Assembly: GCA_017466405.1 (NCBI GenBank)
Contig: JAFTUF010000033.1
Span: 1-46,997 of the forward strand
DNA: 46,997 bases
Source of the DNA: Bacteroidales bacterium
Lineage (GTDB): Bacteria > Bacteroidota > Bacteroidia > Bacteroidales > F082
Reading direction: 5' to 3'
Below the pieces are notes generated by a model. The model was not told the DNA's origin, did not search any database, and saw nothing but the letters and a program-made list of their open reading frames with translations. Of this stretch, positions 35,542 through 43,794 are shown in pieces. Position numbers and translations under genes: made by a program. How positions within the stretch are numbered: position 1 is the stretch's first letter; every line of letters begins with the position of its first letter.

Positions 35542-36789
35542 ATGAAAAGGATTAAGATTATTACATTGCTTTTAGTGATGATTTGTGCTGTAGGTGTCAA
35601 AGCACAGTCAGATGCAGAAATTGGACATGTTATAGGACAGAATTTGGATTATAACGTAATATCGACGGCTGTTCCGTTTATGAGCATCGCTCCTGATGCT
35701 AGGTCGTCGGCTATGGGTGATATAGGTGTTTCAACATCTCCCGATGTTTATTCAATGCACTGGAACCCTGCAAAATATGCTTTCATTGAAGAAGATTTCT
35801 CAGTAGGTCTTGCTTACAGCCCATGGCTCAGAAGCTTGGTTAACGACATGAACATAGCTTACTTAGCTGCTTCAAAAAGAGTCAGCCCTAAGGCAACAGT
35901 AGCTGCTACATTACGTTACTTCAGTCTTGGTGACATCAACTATAGAGGTGCTAATAATGAAGACGAAGGTACATATTCACCTAATGAGTGGGCAATCGAT
36001 GTTGCTTATTCACGTAAGTTAGGCAAATATATATCCGGTTCTGTTGCCGGTAGATTTATATACTCCGACATTACACAAGGCGTTGGCGATTATAACAAGG
36101 CAGCTATCTCAGTGGCAGCCGACGTCGCTGTATATTACACTCGCGACGTTTATTGGTTCAACTCAGTAGATGCTAACTTCTCTTGGGGCGCCGCTATTAC
36201 CAACATTGGTTCTAAAATGAATTATAACAAAGCAAGTTTGGAAAAAGACTTCATCCCAACAAACCTCCGCTTTGGTCCAACATTGAAAATCGATGTCGAT
36301 GACTTCAACTCATTCGCATTCTCAGTTGATTTTAACAAACTCTTAGTTCCAACACCTCCTATCTATCAAACAGACTCAGTAGGCAATCCAATAGTAGGTG
36401 CTGATGGTAACTATCTTATAGCTTCAGGTAAAGACAATGAAGTAGGTCTCGTTCAAGGTATGATTCAATCATTCTATGACGCTCCAGGCGGATTTGGCGA
36501 AGAGTTAAAGGAATTCACACTCGGCCTCGGTGCTGAATATTGGTACAATGAGACATTCACAGTACGCGCCGGTTTCTTCCACGAAGCTCAAATGAAAGGT
36601 AACCGCCGTTATGTTACTCTCGGCGCCGGCTTGAAATATAATGTTTTCGCTTTGGACGTATCTTATTTGGTACCTGTCAATAATACAGCAGTGTCAGGTC
36701 AAAATCCTCTCGAAAATACACTCCGCTTCAGCTTGACATTTAACTTGGATAAGTGGGGTGACAATACAAAATTAGAAAAAGTTAATTAA
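35542..36789 (+). CDS. porV: T9SS outer-membrane shuttle protein PorV
   Basis: PorV (LptO) is a FadL-like outer-membrane beta-barrel that takes cargo from the SprA/Sov translocon and passes it to PorU. The 415-residue product has a signal peptide (MKRIKIITLLLVMICAVGVK, cleaved after AQ or nearby). It has the family signature PDARSSAMGDIGVSTSPDVY and MHWNPAKYAF, repeated barrel strands ending in aromatic residues, and the C-terminal NPLENTLRFSLTFNL. Length is normal. It lies downstream of porU and convergent with the C25 peptidase gene; only 60 bases, filled by a palindromic repeat, separate the two. Confidence 0.95.
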   Translation: MKRIKIITLLLVMICAVGVKAQSDAEIGHVIGQNLDYNVISTAVPFMSIAPDARSSAMGDIGVSTSPDVYSMHWNPAKYAFIEEDFSVGLAYSPWLRSLVNDMNIAYLAASKRVSPKATVAATLRYFSLGDINYRGANNEDEGTYSPNEWAIDVAYSRKLGKYISGSVAGRFIYSDITQGVGDYNKAAISVAADVAVYYTRDVYWFNSVDANFSWGAAITNIGSKMNYNKASLEKDFIPTNLRFGPTLKIDVDDFNSFAFSVDFNKLLVPTPPIYQTDSVGNPIVGADGNYLIASGKDNEVGLVQGMIQSFYDAPGGFGEELKEFTLGLGAEYWYNETFTVRAGFFHEAQMKGNRRYVTLGAGLKYNVFALDVSYLVPVNNTAVSGQNPLENTLRFSLTFNLDKWGDNTKLEKVN

Positions 36790-36791
36790 TT

Positions 36792-36847
36792 GTAGAGACG
36801 TATCAGTTACACCACAAGAATTTGACAATATGTAATTGCTGCGTCTC
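36792..36847. repeat. GTAGRGACG palindromic repeat, copy A
   Basis: GAGACGTATCAGTTAC near 36796-36811 and GTAATTGCTGCGTCTC at 36832-36847 pair at 13 of 16 positions around a 20-base centre. The element fills the convergent gap between porV and the C25 peptidase gene from stop codon to stop codon. Confidence 0.75.
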
Positions 36848-36849
36848 AA

Positions 36850-38571
36850 TTACATCACGATAAAAGTTTTACCGACTCTTCTGTCTTCATAGATGATATG
36901 CAGATGGAAGAGTCCTTTTTTTAACGTATTGCAATTTATCTCCACTCTCTCATAGATTCCGTCATTGTTAATTTTCATTAACTTCTGACCTAAAGTGTTA
37001 TAAACTTCAATGATTTTTATTTCCTTACCTTCAACATACAGAATGTTGTTTGTAGGATTTGGAAATATATTTAAATCCTCATTGTTCAAATTGCTTCTTA
37101 TCTCAATATAATCTTCGTGACGGTAGTGATCTTGTTTTGTCGCGACAATCTTAATCCTTCCTTCTTTGTAAAAAGGTCTTATATTGATGATGCTGTCTTC
37201 TCCAAAAGAAGTGGCTATCAATTCTCCATCAACAGAAAGAGCGACACGAGTGTCTTTGTCTTTTTTTACGATGAACGAGGAACATGATGTTGAAATTTCT
37301 TTAGGATATTCTATTGTTATATGTTGAGGCAACTCTGTGTTTAGTTGTAGATATGCGTCACCGAAATAATGAAATAAATTGTAGGTTACGTCTTTATAGA
37401 TAGAGTTGTTAGGCCACAACGATTGTTTTAAGAAATATTTTCCGTAAGCATTAGCGAAAGCTGGATATTTGAAAGATGTTGCGTTATTTCCGTATGGCAT
37501 GAAGTCGTTCCACAGATAATCGTAAAATCCCCAGACGTAGGTGTCGTTGACGAAGGAATATGATACCTGAGATGCCGCTACTACAGCGACGGCGCCGTTT
37601 TCTACTCTTAAGAAACGCTCCGCAAAACAGTCGTTATCACCTTCTCCATAACCAAAGTCGCCTGTCTGACAATTAGCCGACATTATAAAAGTAAGGTCTT
37701 CGTTATTTAGATTGTTGATGTCGTTATTTGTGAAATCAGGATTGTCCCATGTCTGATAAGTTCCGTGCGAACGATGTTGAACGAGGAAACAGCCTTCGTT
37801 GATAGCTGAGATTATATCGTTATTGGTGGCGTCCCATTCTGTCAGATGTCTTAGGTCGGAAGGTATGTAGTTCAATCCATCAGGACCGAAATAATTCATG
37901 ACCTTGTATGTATTTTCGTTAGTTGACCATAATGAGTCAGGAGTGCCGTTGTTTATTGAGTTTAGTCTGTTTGGATTCTTGCCGTTTCTCTCAAAATAAC
38001 CGGCTATGATCTCAGAACATAGTTGAAACCATCGACTTTCGTCGAAGCCCATCGCTGTGATAGGGTTTTCGTAATAATCAGGATTTGTTGAAGGAAATCT
38101 TTCGTAATGTATTGTCTTCTTCACCATCAACTCTGCTTGTTGAGCGTCGGCAGCCGGCATACGAGCGATACATATCTCTGGAAGGTTGTCGTAATCGAAA
38201 TCGACGAGTTTGTTGTCGGCAAGATATTTTATATTATTATCAAAATTGTTTCTGAGATAGAAAGAGGTGATTCCTTTTGTGCTGTCGTCTGAATAGTCGC
38301 CAAAAAGAAGAATTGCTGACGGAGCTAAATCCCAATTGTCGTAAATATTTTCAAAGTAATCTTTTAACGCTGAAGGCTCGTTATCTCCAATCTCTTTTAT
38401 GTTGATGACTTTTGTAAGTATTCCTTGTTCGTTGCGGAATCTTGCGAGTGTGTCGGCCCATTGAATCATTTCATAATTATCAGGGCAGACGATGAGGTAG
38501 TCGTAGTTTTGCCCTTTAATGTTGAGATTCAGAGTTATTATAAATATTAATATTAGAAAAAGTTTTTTCAT
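36850..38571 (-). CDS. Secreted C25 (gingipain-like) cysteine peptidase with T9SS sorting domain
   Basis: The likely start is the ATG at 38571, giving 573 residues with the signal peptide KKLFLILIFIITLNLNIKGQ. A longer frame from a TTG at 38601 begins inside the promoter box and is unlikely. The C25 pattern is complete: FGDYSDDS, the histidine in QHRSHGTYQTWDNP (H269) and the cysteine in TFIMSANCQTGDFG (C301), followed by AVAVVAASQVSYSFVND. The C-terminal about 75 residues form a T9SS sorting domain (LNIFPNPTNN, VYNTLGQKLM, LKKGLFHLHI). It is therefore a probable substrate of the PorU/PorV system beside it. Substrate specificity is unknown. Confidence 0.88.
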   Translation of the reverse strand: MKKLFLILIFIITLNLNIKGQNYDYLIVCPDNYEMIQWADTLARFRNEQGILTKVINIKEIGDNEPSALKDYFENIYDNWDLAPSAILLFGDYSDDSTKGITSFYLRNNFDNNIKYLADNKLVDFDYDNLPEICIARMPAADAQQAELMVKKTIHYERFPSTNPDYYENPITAMGFDESRWFQLCSEIIAGYFERNGKNPNRLNSINNGTPDSLWSTNENTYKVMNYFGPDGLNYIPSDLRHLTEWDATNNDIISAINEGCFLVQHRSHGTYQTWDNPDFTNNDINNLNNEDLTFIMSANCQTGDFGYGEGDNDCFAERFLRVENGAVAVVAASQVSYSFVNDTYVWGFYDYLWNDFMPYGNNATSFKYPAFANAYGKYFLKQSLWPNNSIYKDVTYNLFHYFGDAYLQLNTELPQHITIEYPKEISTSCSSFIVKKDKDTRVALSVDGELIATSFGEDSIINIRPFYKEGRIKIVATKQDHYRHEDYIEIRSNLNNEDLNIFPNPTNNILYVEGKEIKIIEVYNTLGQKLMKINNDGIYERVEINCNTLKKGLFHLHIIYEDRRVGKTFIVM

Positions 38572-38598
38572 GACAATGGCTAATGAAGGACACTGTTG

Positions 38599-38606
38599 CA
38601 AAGATA
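38599..38606 (-). promoter_or_regulatory. -7 promoter box of the C25 peptidase gene
   Basis: On the - strand TATCTTTGCAAC contains an exact TAnnTTTG box about 28 bases before the ATG at 38571. No good -33 match is seen. The box covers the TTG of the longer alternative frame and so decides the start. Confidence 0.6.
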
Positions 38607-38619
38607 AATAATAATTTCT

Positions 38620-38661
38620 GTAGAGAGGTGCCTTACACCTAAAAATATAAACAACATGTAA
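38620..38661. repeat. GTAGRGACG repeat, copy D (degenerate)
   Basis: GTAGAGAGGTGCCTTACACC, then AAACAACATGTAAC about 12 bases on. It keeps the order of the other copies (GTAGAGACG...TTACACC...ACAATATGTAAT), but its right arm has decayed. Confidence 0.5.
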
Positions 38662-38677
38662 CAGCAGTGTTTTAAAT

Positions 38678-38702
38678 AAAAAAAGGACGCATTACTGCGT
38701 CC
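38678..38702 (-). terminator. Terminator of the rnf operon (GTAGRGACG family member)
   Basis: On the - strand GGACGC pairs with GCGTCC around AGTAAT, followed by seven T residues. The extended sequence TAGGGACGCAGTAATGCGTC resembles the palindromic repeats elsewhere in the window. It stands about 20 bases past the rnfA stop. Confidence 0.88.
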
Positions 38703-38723
38703 CTATAAATTTTCAACTTTCAA

Positions 38724-39296
38724 TTATACAAGTCCTGCGAATCCCATGAATGCTAATGCTAAGATACCTGCTGTTACCAAAGCGATAGGCACGCCTTGCA
38801 TTCCCTTTGGAACGTCGGCGAGAGCGAGTTGTTCGCGGATACCGGCGAAGACTACCAATGCCAATGTGAAACCGCAGCCGTTTGATAAAGCGTACATAGC
38901 ACCTTCTAACAATCCGAAGTCTTTTTGTATAACGAGAATAGCCACACCGAGAACGCAGCAGTTAGTGGTGATGAGTGGTAAGAAAACACCGAGAGCTGCA
39001 TATAATGAAGTGCTTATTTTCTTTAAGATAATCTCAACCATCTGTACCAAAGCAGCGATGACCAAGATGAAAGCGATGGTCTGTAAGAATCCTAAGTTGA
39101 AAGGATTTAACAGATAGTGTTGGATGAGCCATGTCACTATGGTTGCCAAAGTTATGACGAAGATAACAGCGGCGCCCATTCCCAATGAGGTGGAGATTTT
39201 CTTAGATACTCCGAGGAAAGGACATATTCCGAGGAACTGTGTCAACACGATGTTGTTGACGAATATTGCTGAGATAAATATCAATAAATATTCCAT
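38724..39296 (-). CDS. rnfA: Rnf complex membrane subunit RnfA
   Basis: RnfA is an integral subunit of the Rnf complex, which couples electron flow from ferredoxin to NAD+ to ion pumping. The 190-residue product has six membrane helices and begins MEYLLIFISAIFVNNIVLTQ. It carries the conserved cysteines that, with RnfE, hold an intramembrane iron-sulfur cluster in the related Nqr/Rnf structures: C25 in GICPFLG and C112/C113 in TTNCCVLG. It is the last gene of the operon, 27 bases behind rnfE and followed by a terminator. Confidence 0.96.
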   Translation of the reverse strand: MEYLLIFISAIFVNNIVLTQFLGICPFLGVSKKISTSLGMGAAVIFVITLATIVTWLIQHYLLNPFNLGFLQTIAFILVIAALVQMVEIILKKISTSLYAALGVFLPLITTNCCVLGVAILVIQKDFGLLEGAMYALSNGCGFTLALVVFAGIREQLALADVPKGMQGVPIALVTAGILALAFMGFAGLV

Positions 39297-39323
39297 AGTC
39301 TAATATCTTTAAATGTCAATAAC

Positions 39324-39908
39324 TTATTTTGCTTTCTTTAATAACTTGTTCATGATGGCGATAAGGAATCCCAATGCGATGAATGCGCCTGGAGCGAGGA
39401 CGAATACCAAGATAGCGTCGCCTTCGATGAATTTCCATCCGAAGATAGAACCGCTGCCCAATATCTCACGGATTGAACCTAAGATGGTGAGAGCCATCGA
39501 ATAGCCTAATCCCATACTGATACCATCGACTGCTGAAGCACCGACGCTGTTCTTGCATGCGTAAGCTTCTGCACGTCCTAAAACGATACAGTTAACAACG
39601 ATGAGAGGAATGAACAAACCTAATGTCTCGTATATTGCTGGAATATAAGCCTGCATCAAAAGTTGTAACACTGTCACGAAGGAAGCGATAACGACGATGT
39701 AACAAGGAATATGAACTTTGTTAGGGATAAAGTTTTTGAGCAATGAGATGCTCATGTTGGAGAGAACCAAAACGAATGTGGTTGCCAAACCCATGGAGAG
39801 TCCGTTGATGGCGCTTGTGGTTGTAGCCAGAGTAGGACAGCATCCTAAGAGAAGTACGAGGATAGGGTTTTCTCTGAAGAATCCTTTTGTTAAATTATTC
39901 CAATTCAT
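39324..39908 (-). CDS. rnfE: Rnf complex membrane subunit RnfE
   Basis: RnfE is the sister subunit of RnfA with inverted topology in the inner membrane. The 194-residue protein contains GCCPTLATTTSAINGLSMGL with C23/C24, VVNCIVLGRAEAYACKN with C107, and DGISMGLGYSMAL, all conserved in RnfE/NqrD. C24 and C107 are the likely ligands of the shared iron-sulfur centre by family knowledge. The stop of rnfG lies 2 bases before its start, so the pair is tightly coupled. Length is normal. Confidence 0.96.
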   Translation of the reverse strand: MNWNNLTKGFFRENPILVLLLGCCPTLATTTSAINGLSMGLATTFVLVLSNMSISLLKNFIPNKVHIPCYIVVIASFVTVLQLLMQAYIPAIYETLGLFIPLIVVNCIVLGRAEAYACKNSVGASAVDGISMGLGYSMALTILGSIREILGSGSIFGWKFIEGDAILVFVLAPGAFIALGFLIAIMNKLLKKAK

Positions 39909-39910
39909 GA

Positions 39911-40486
39911 TTAAAATCCTCCTTTGTTTTTGTCAAATGTTACTAAAGCGCGATTTACGGCGTCGCAGAATGCTCTTGAACTGATGGTCGCTGCTGTGAT
40001 GGCATCGACATCGCCACCGTCTTTCTTAACTTTGAAATTAAATGAATTAGCGTTCTTGTTGTTGAATTGGTCTTTGAAGCTTGGCTCCGACATCTTAGAT
40101 CCTAAGCCAGGAGTCTCTGCGTGTTGTAAGACCGAGATATTGTTGACGGTGCCGTCTTTCAAGATGCCAACCATCAATGATATGTTGCCGCTGAATCCTT
40201 TGCTTGTGAATGTCTCTACTGCTGCACCGATGAAGTTGTTGTTAGCATCGTAAGCGAGGTAGAAAGGAAGTTCAGCATCTTCCAATTCTGACTTTATTGT
40301 GGTTTCTTTAAGTTCGTTAAATTCAGGAAGAACGTTTTTGATAGCCTCTGTCTTCTTTGCTGTCTCAGCTGCTGCGATAGGTTCTTTGGTGGCATTATAA
40401 ACGACGCCTAACACACCGCCCGACACAATGCTGATTACAAACATGGCTATAAACATATTTAATAATGTATCTTTTTTTGCTGCCAT
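39911..40486 (-). CDS. rnfG: Rnf complex flavoprotein subunit RnfG
   Basis: RnfG carries a covalently bound FMN on the outer face of the membrane and passes electrons within the Rnf complex. The 191-residue product has one N-terminal membrane helix (about 11-30) and a periplasmic domain. The domain has the PGLGSKMSEP motif and the flavinylation motif DAITAATISS (161-170); T167 is the likely FMN attachment site, with A where many homologues have G. It lies between rnfD and rnfE with gaps of 4 and 2 bases. Confidence 0.96.
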   Translation of the reverse strand: MAAKKDTLLNMFIAMFVISIVSGGVLGVVYNATKEPIAAAETAKKTEAIKNVLPEFNELKETTIKSELEDAELPFYLAYDANNNFIGAAVETFTSKGFSGNISLMVGILKDGTVNNISVLQHAETPGLGSKMSEPSFKDQFNNKNANSFNFKVKKDGGDVDAITAATISSRAFCDAVNRALVTFDKNKGGF

Positions 40487-40490
40487 AACT

Positions 40491-41477
40491 TTATTTTTTT
40501 ACAGTGTTACCGAAACGTTTTGGTTTACATACCTTATTAATCAAAGGAACGAAAGCGTTCATGATTAAGATGGCGAATGACATGCCTTCTGGATAAGCAC
40601 CCCACAAACGGATGATGATTGTCAAGGCACCGATACCGACAGCGAATATTATCTTGCCGCTCATTGTCATTGGTGATGTAGCCATATCTGTTGCCATGAA
40701 GAATGCTCCGAGCATCAAGCCGCCGCCGAAGATATGAATCATTGGGTGAACGAATTGTACTGGGTCGATGAGCCAGCATACTGTCGAGATGATAGCTACT
40801 GTTGCGATGATGATGACAGGTGTCTGCCAATCGATGACTTTTCTGAATATCAAGAAGAGACCGCCGATGATGATGGCTATAGAACCGATCTCACCGAGAG
40901 AGCCGCTGTAGATAAATGGTCTGACGACATCTTCTGCTATCAATTCGTTTGCTGCTATGCCTTGTGCTACGCCTTCTTTGATATGACCTAAGAGTGTTGG
41001 TCCTGTGACAGCGTCGGTGAGGGCTTCGCCGAACATAGGCTGTGGTGTTGGCCATGTTGTCATTGCGACAGGGAAGGAGATAAGCATGAACACACGGCCT
41101 ACCAAAGCTGGGTTGAATGGGTTGTTGCCTAAGCCGCCGAACGACATCTTGCCGATACCTATGGCGACGATGGCTCCCACGATGACCATCCATGCTGGGA
41201 TGTTAGAAGGAAGGTTGAATGCCAATAACATACCTGTTACTATAGCTGAACCGTCGCTGATGGTGTTCTGTCCTTTGAGGAGGAACTTCTGTATTAACCA
41301 TTCGACTAAGACACATGCTGCTACCGATATTAATGTTACGCGAACTGCATCGAAGCCGAAATAATATATTGAGAATAAGAATGCAGGCATCATAGCGATG
41401 ATGACGCTGTACATTATTTTCTTTGTGCTCTCATTTCCATGAACGTGAGGAGAACCTGATATTATGTAATTATTCAT
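40491..41477 (-). CDS. rnfD: Rnf complex membrane flavoprotein RnfD
   Basis: RnfD is the NqrB-like membrane subunit with a covalent FMN and a likely role in the ion path. The 328-residue product begins with SGSPHVHGNESTKKIMYSVI and has about ten hydrophobic segments, GLGNNPFNPALVGRVF, and the flavinylation region DAVTGPTLLGH. T161 there corresponds to the FMN threonine of the S/T-G-A-T motif; a proline replaces the usual alanine. GGGLMLGAFFMATDMATSPM is a family hallmark. It lies 8 bases after rnfC. Confidence 0.96.
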   Translation of the reverse strand: MNNYIISGSPHVHGNESTKKIMYSVIIAMMPAFLFSIYYFGFDAVRVTLISVAACVLVEWLIQKFLLKGQNTISDGSAIVTGMLLAFNLPSNIPAWMVIVGAIVAIGIGKMSFGGLGNNPFNPALVGRVFMLISFPVAMTTWPTPQPMFGEALTDAVTGPTLLGHIKEGVAQGIAANELIAEDVVRPFIYSGSLGEIGSIAIIIGGLFLIFRKVIDWQTPVIIIATVAIISTVCWLIDPVQFVHPMIHIFGGGLMLGAFFMATDMATSPMTMSGKIIFAVGIGALTIIIRLWGAYPEGMSFAILIMNAFVPLINKVCKPKRFGNTVKK

Positions 41478-41485
41478 CTCTTTAA

Positions 41486-42835
41486 TTATTTCTGATTACG
41501 TGAACGAATTATTTGTCCTGTCTTGTTTTTGCCATAACGGATGTAATCTAACAAAGGAATGTTTGCTGGACATGTGAACTCGCATGAGCCGCATTCGATA
41601 CAATCCATGATGTTGCTTGCCTCTGTCTCCTCGAAGAGATTGTTCTTAGCCTGACGGCTGAGGAGATAAGGCTCCAATCCCATAGGGCAGGCGTTGATAC
41701 ATTTACCGCAGCGTAAGCAGTTGCCCACTTGACGTGGCTGTGCTTCTTTGTCGGTCATGACCAAGATACCAGATGTTCCTTTGATGACAGGGAAGTCGCT
41801 GATGGAAACAGATTTACCCATCATAGGACCGCCGTTGATGATATTGGTGATGTTTTCTGGAAGACCGCCGGCAGCTTCGATAAGCTCCATTGAAGAAGTT
41901 CCTATCCTTACCATGAAGTTAGACGGCTTCTTCACCGATTTGCCTGTCACAGTGACGACTCTCGAGATGAGAGGCTTGTTCTTTTGTACGGCTTCATATA
42001 TCGCGAATGTAGAAGCAACGTTGACAACGACGCAGCCTGTCTCGATAGGAAGCTTGCCTGATGGTACCTCTCTTCCGGTGCAGGCTTTGATGAGCTGCTT
42101 CTCACCACCTTGTGGATATTTCGTCTGTAATGGCTGGACCTCTATGCCTGAGAAATAGCTGTCTTCTCTGATGATCTTGTCTAATAACTCAGCGGCTTTG
42201 ATCTTGTTTACTTCTATGCCGATTATCGCTTTAGGAGCATCGACGGCTTTCATCAAGACTTTGACACCTACTAAGAACTCATTGGATTTTTCGAGAAGGA
42301 GACGATTGTCGCATGTGAGGTAAGGCTCGCATTCAGCAGCGTTGATGATAACGAATTCTGCTTTCTTATCTTTTGGTATGGAGAGCTTCACGTTTGTTGG
42401 GAAGGTAGCTCCACCCATACCAACGATGCCGTGGTTCTTTACTCTTTCTATTATTTCTTCGCGAGATAATGTAATGTCTTTAACTAAGGTGTCGCTTGTG
42501 TCGATGTCTTCTAACCATTCGTCGCCGTTAACTTCTATGAAGATGGCTGGCTTGCGATAACCAGTGTGGTCCATCACCTCATCGACTTTGGTGACTTTGC
42601 CGCTCACTGAGGAGTGAACGTTGGCGGAGATGAAGCCTTTCGCGGTTCCGATGAGCTGACCTACTTTCACTTCATCGCCTTTTTTTACTATAGCTTCGGC
42701 TGGGGCTCCGAGGCATTGTCCCAATGGAATGATAGCTTGTTTTGGTATTGGGAATGTTATTATGGGTTGGTCTGACGAAAGTTTGTTTTCTTCAGGATGA
42801 ACACCGCCTTTAGGGAATGTTTTCTTTGGATTCAT
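41486..42835 (-). CDS. rnfC: Rnf complex NADH-binding subunit RnfC
   Basis: RnfC is the peripheral subunit that binds NAD(H) and FMN, similar to the 51-kDa subunit of complex I. The 449-residue protein starts with FPKGGVHPEENKLSSDQPII and has VKVGQLIGTAKGFISANVHS and the GMGGATFPTNVKLS nucleotide-binding loop. Two [4Fe-4S] motifs are visible: C373, C376, C379, C383 (CLRCGKCINACP) and C412, C415, C418, C422 (CIECGSCEFTCP). Length is close to that of clostridial and Bacteroides homologues, without the long repeats of the E. coli protein. rnfB ends 4 bases upstream. Confidence 0.97.
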   Translation of the reverse strand: MNPKKTFPKGGVHPEENKLSSDQPIITFPIPKQAIIPLGQCLGAPAEAIVKKGDEVKVGQLIGTAKGFISANVHSSVSGKVTKVDEVMDHTGYRKPAIFIEVNGDEWLEDIDTSDTLVKDITLSREEIIERVKNHGIVGMGGATFPTNVKLSIPKDKKAEFVIINAAECEPYLTCDNRLLLEKSNEFLVGVKVLMKAVDAPKAIIGIEVNKIKAAELLDKIIREDSYFSGIEVQPLQTKYPQGGEKQLIKACTGREVPSGKLPIETGCVVVNVASTFAIYEAVQKNKPLISRVVTVTGKSVKKPSNFMVRIGTSSMELIEAAGGLPENITNIINGGPMMGKSVSISDFPVIKGTSGILVMTDKEAQPRQVGNCLRCGKCINACPMGLEPYLLSRQAKNNLFEETEASNIMDCIECGSCEFTCPANIPLLDYIRYGKNKTGQIIRSRNQK

Positions 42836-42839
42836 ACGC

Positions 42840-43715
42840 TTATTCTTTACTTTCGTTATTAACTGATTCTGTTACTTCTACTTTTGGCTTACGTGGTGGG
42901 AAGTTGACTGCCAAAATGCTGCCTCTTGGACAAACATCGACGCACTTGCGACACGATTTGCACTTGTCAGGGTTGATGTAGGCTAAGTTGCCGCGCATCT
43001 CAATAGCCTCGAAAGGACATTCTTTGAAACACTTCTGGCAGCCGATACAGCTGACGTTGCAGTTCTTCATGGCGATAGCGCCTTTCTCGATGTTGACGCA
43101 GCTTACATAAACACGACGGCTGTTCTTGCCTTTAGGACGAATCTCGATGACGCCTCTAGGACATGCTTTGGTACATGCGCCGCAGCCGACACATTTTTCT
43201 TCGTCAACGGTAGGAAGACCTGTCACCTCATCGATGTGAATTGCATCGAAGTTACATTTCTTGACGCAGTCACCGAGACCGAGACATCCGTTAGGACATC
43301 CGTTGCTTCCGGCGTAGAGAGTGTGTGCAAAAGCACAGATGTCGGCGCCTTCGTAATGAACTTTTTTAGGAGCGTTCTCGCATGTGCCGTTACAACGTAC
43401 CACAGCGATCTTAGGTTCTGCTGCTGTGACTGTTAAACCAAGGACAGCTGCAACTTTCGACATGTCGGAACTTGTACAGTTCAATCCATCGATATTGCCT
43501 TTGTCGGCAGCCGATTTAACGCAGGCTTCAGCAAAAGCTCTACATCCTGCAAAACCGCAACCACCGCAGTTGGCTCCGGATAAATTAGATTCGACTTCAT
43601 CAATCAATGGATTTTCTTCTACTTTAAACTTCTGAGCGACTATGTAAAGAATAACCGCTAAAACTCCTCCCAAGACTCCAAGTACAATGAGAGAATAGAG
43701 TAAAATGTCGTTCAC
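42840..43715 (-). CDS. rnfB: Rnf complex ferredoxin-like subunit RnfB
   Basis: RnfB accepts electrons from soluble ferredoxin and feeds the Rnf complex. The 291-residue product has an N-terminal membrane helix (about 5-27) and the Fe-S domain SGANCGGCGFAGCRAF (C50, C53, C58, probably with C80). Further cysteine clusters follow at 140-154, 175-185 (CVGCGACTKACP), 223-233 (CIGCQKCFKECP) and 252-262 (CKSCRKCVDVCP). It is the long, cluster-rich form known from Bacteroides and clostridia rather than the short proteobacterial one. It is the first rnf gene; a promoter lies at 43758-43791. Confidence 0.97.
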   Translation of the reverse strand: MNDILLYSLIVLGVLGGVLAVILYIVAQKFKVEENPLIDEVESNLSGANCGGCGFAGCRAFAEACVKSAADKGNIDGLNCTSSDMSKVAAVLGLTVTAAEPKIAVVRCNGTCENAPKKVHYEGADICAFAHTLYAGSNGCPNGCLGLGDCVKKCNFDAIHIDEVTGLPTVDEEKCVGCGACTKACPRGVIEIRPKGKNSRRVYVSCVNIEKGAIAMKNCNVSCIGCQKCFKECPFEAIEMRGNLAYINPDKCKSCRKCVDVCPRGSILAVNFPPRKPKVEVTESVNNESKE

Positions 43716-43757
43716 AATAATATTTTTTAATGTTTAATAAAATTAATCTTTACAGCA

Positions 43758-43791
43758 CAAAAATAAGATAAAATTGTTTTTGTTGAACAAA
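43758..43791 (-). promoter_or_regulatory. Promoter of the rnf operon
   Basis: On the - strand TTTG (43791-43788) and TATTTTTG (43765-43758) are exact matches to the -33 and -7 elements. The spacing of 22 bases is slightly long. It lies wholly within the rseC-rnfB gap, so rnfBCDGEA can be transcribed apart from rseC. Confidence 0.6.
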
Positions 43792-43794
43792 AAA

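Noticed and set aside
38571-38601. TTG start at 38601 for the C25 peptidase
   Set aside because: The TTG lies within the TATCTTTG promoter box and would put ten non-signal residues before a normal signal peptide; the ATG at 38571 fits better.
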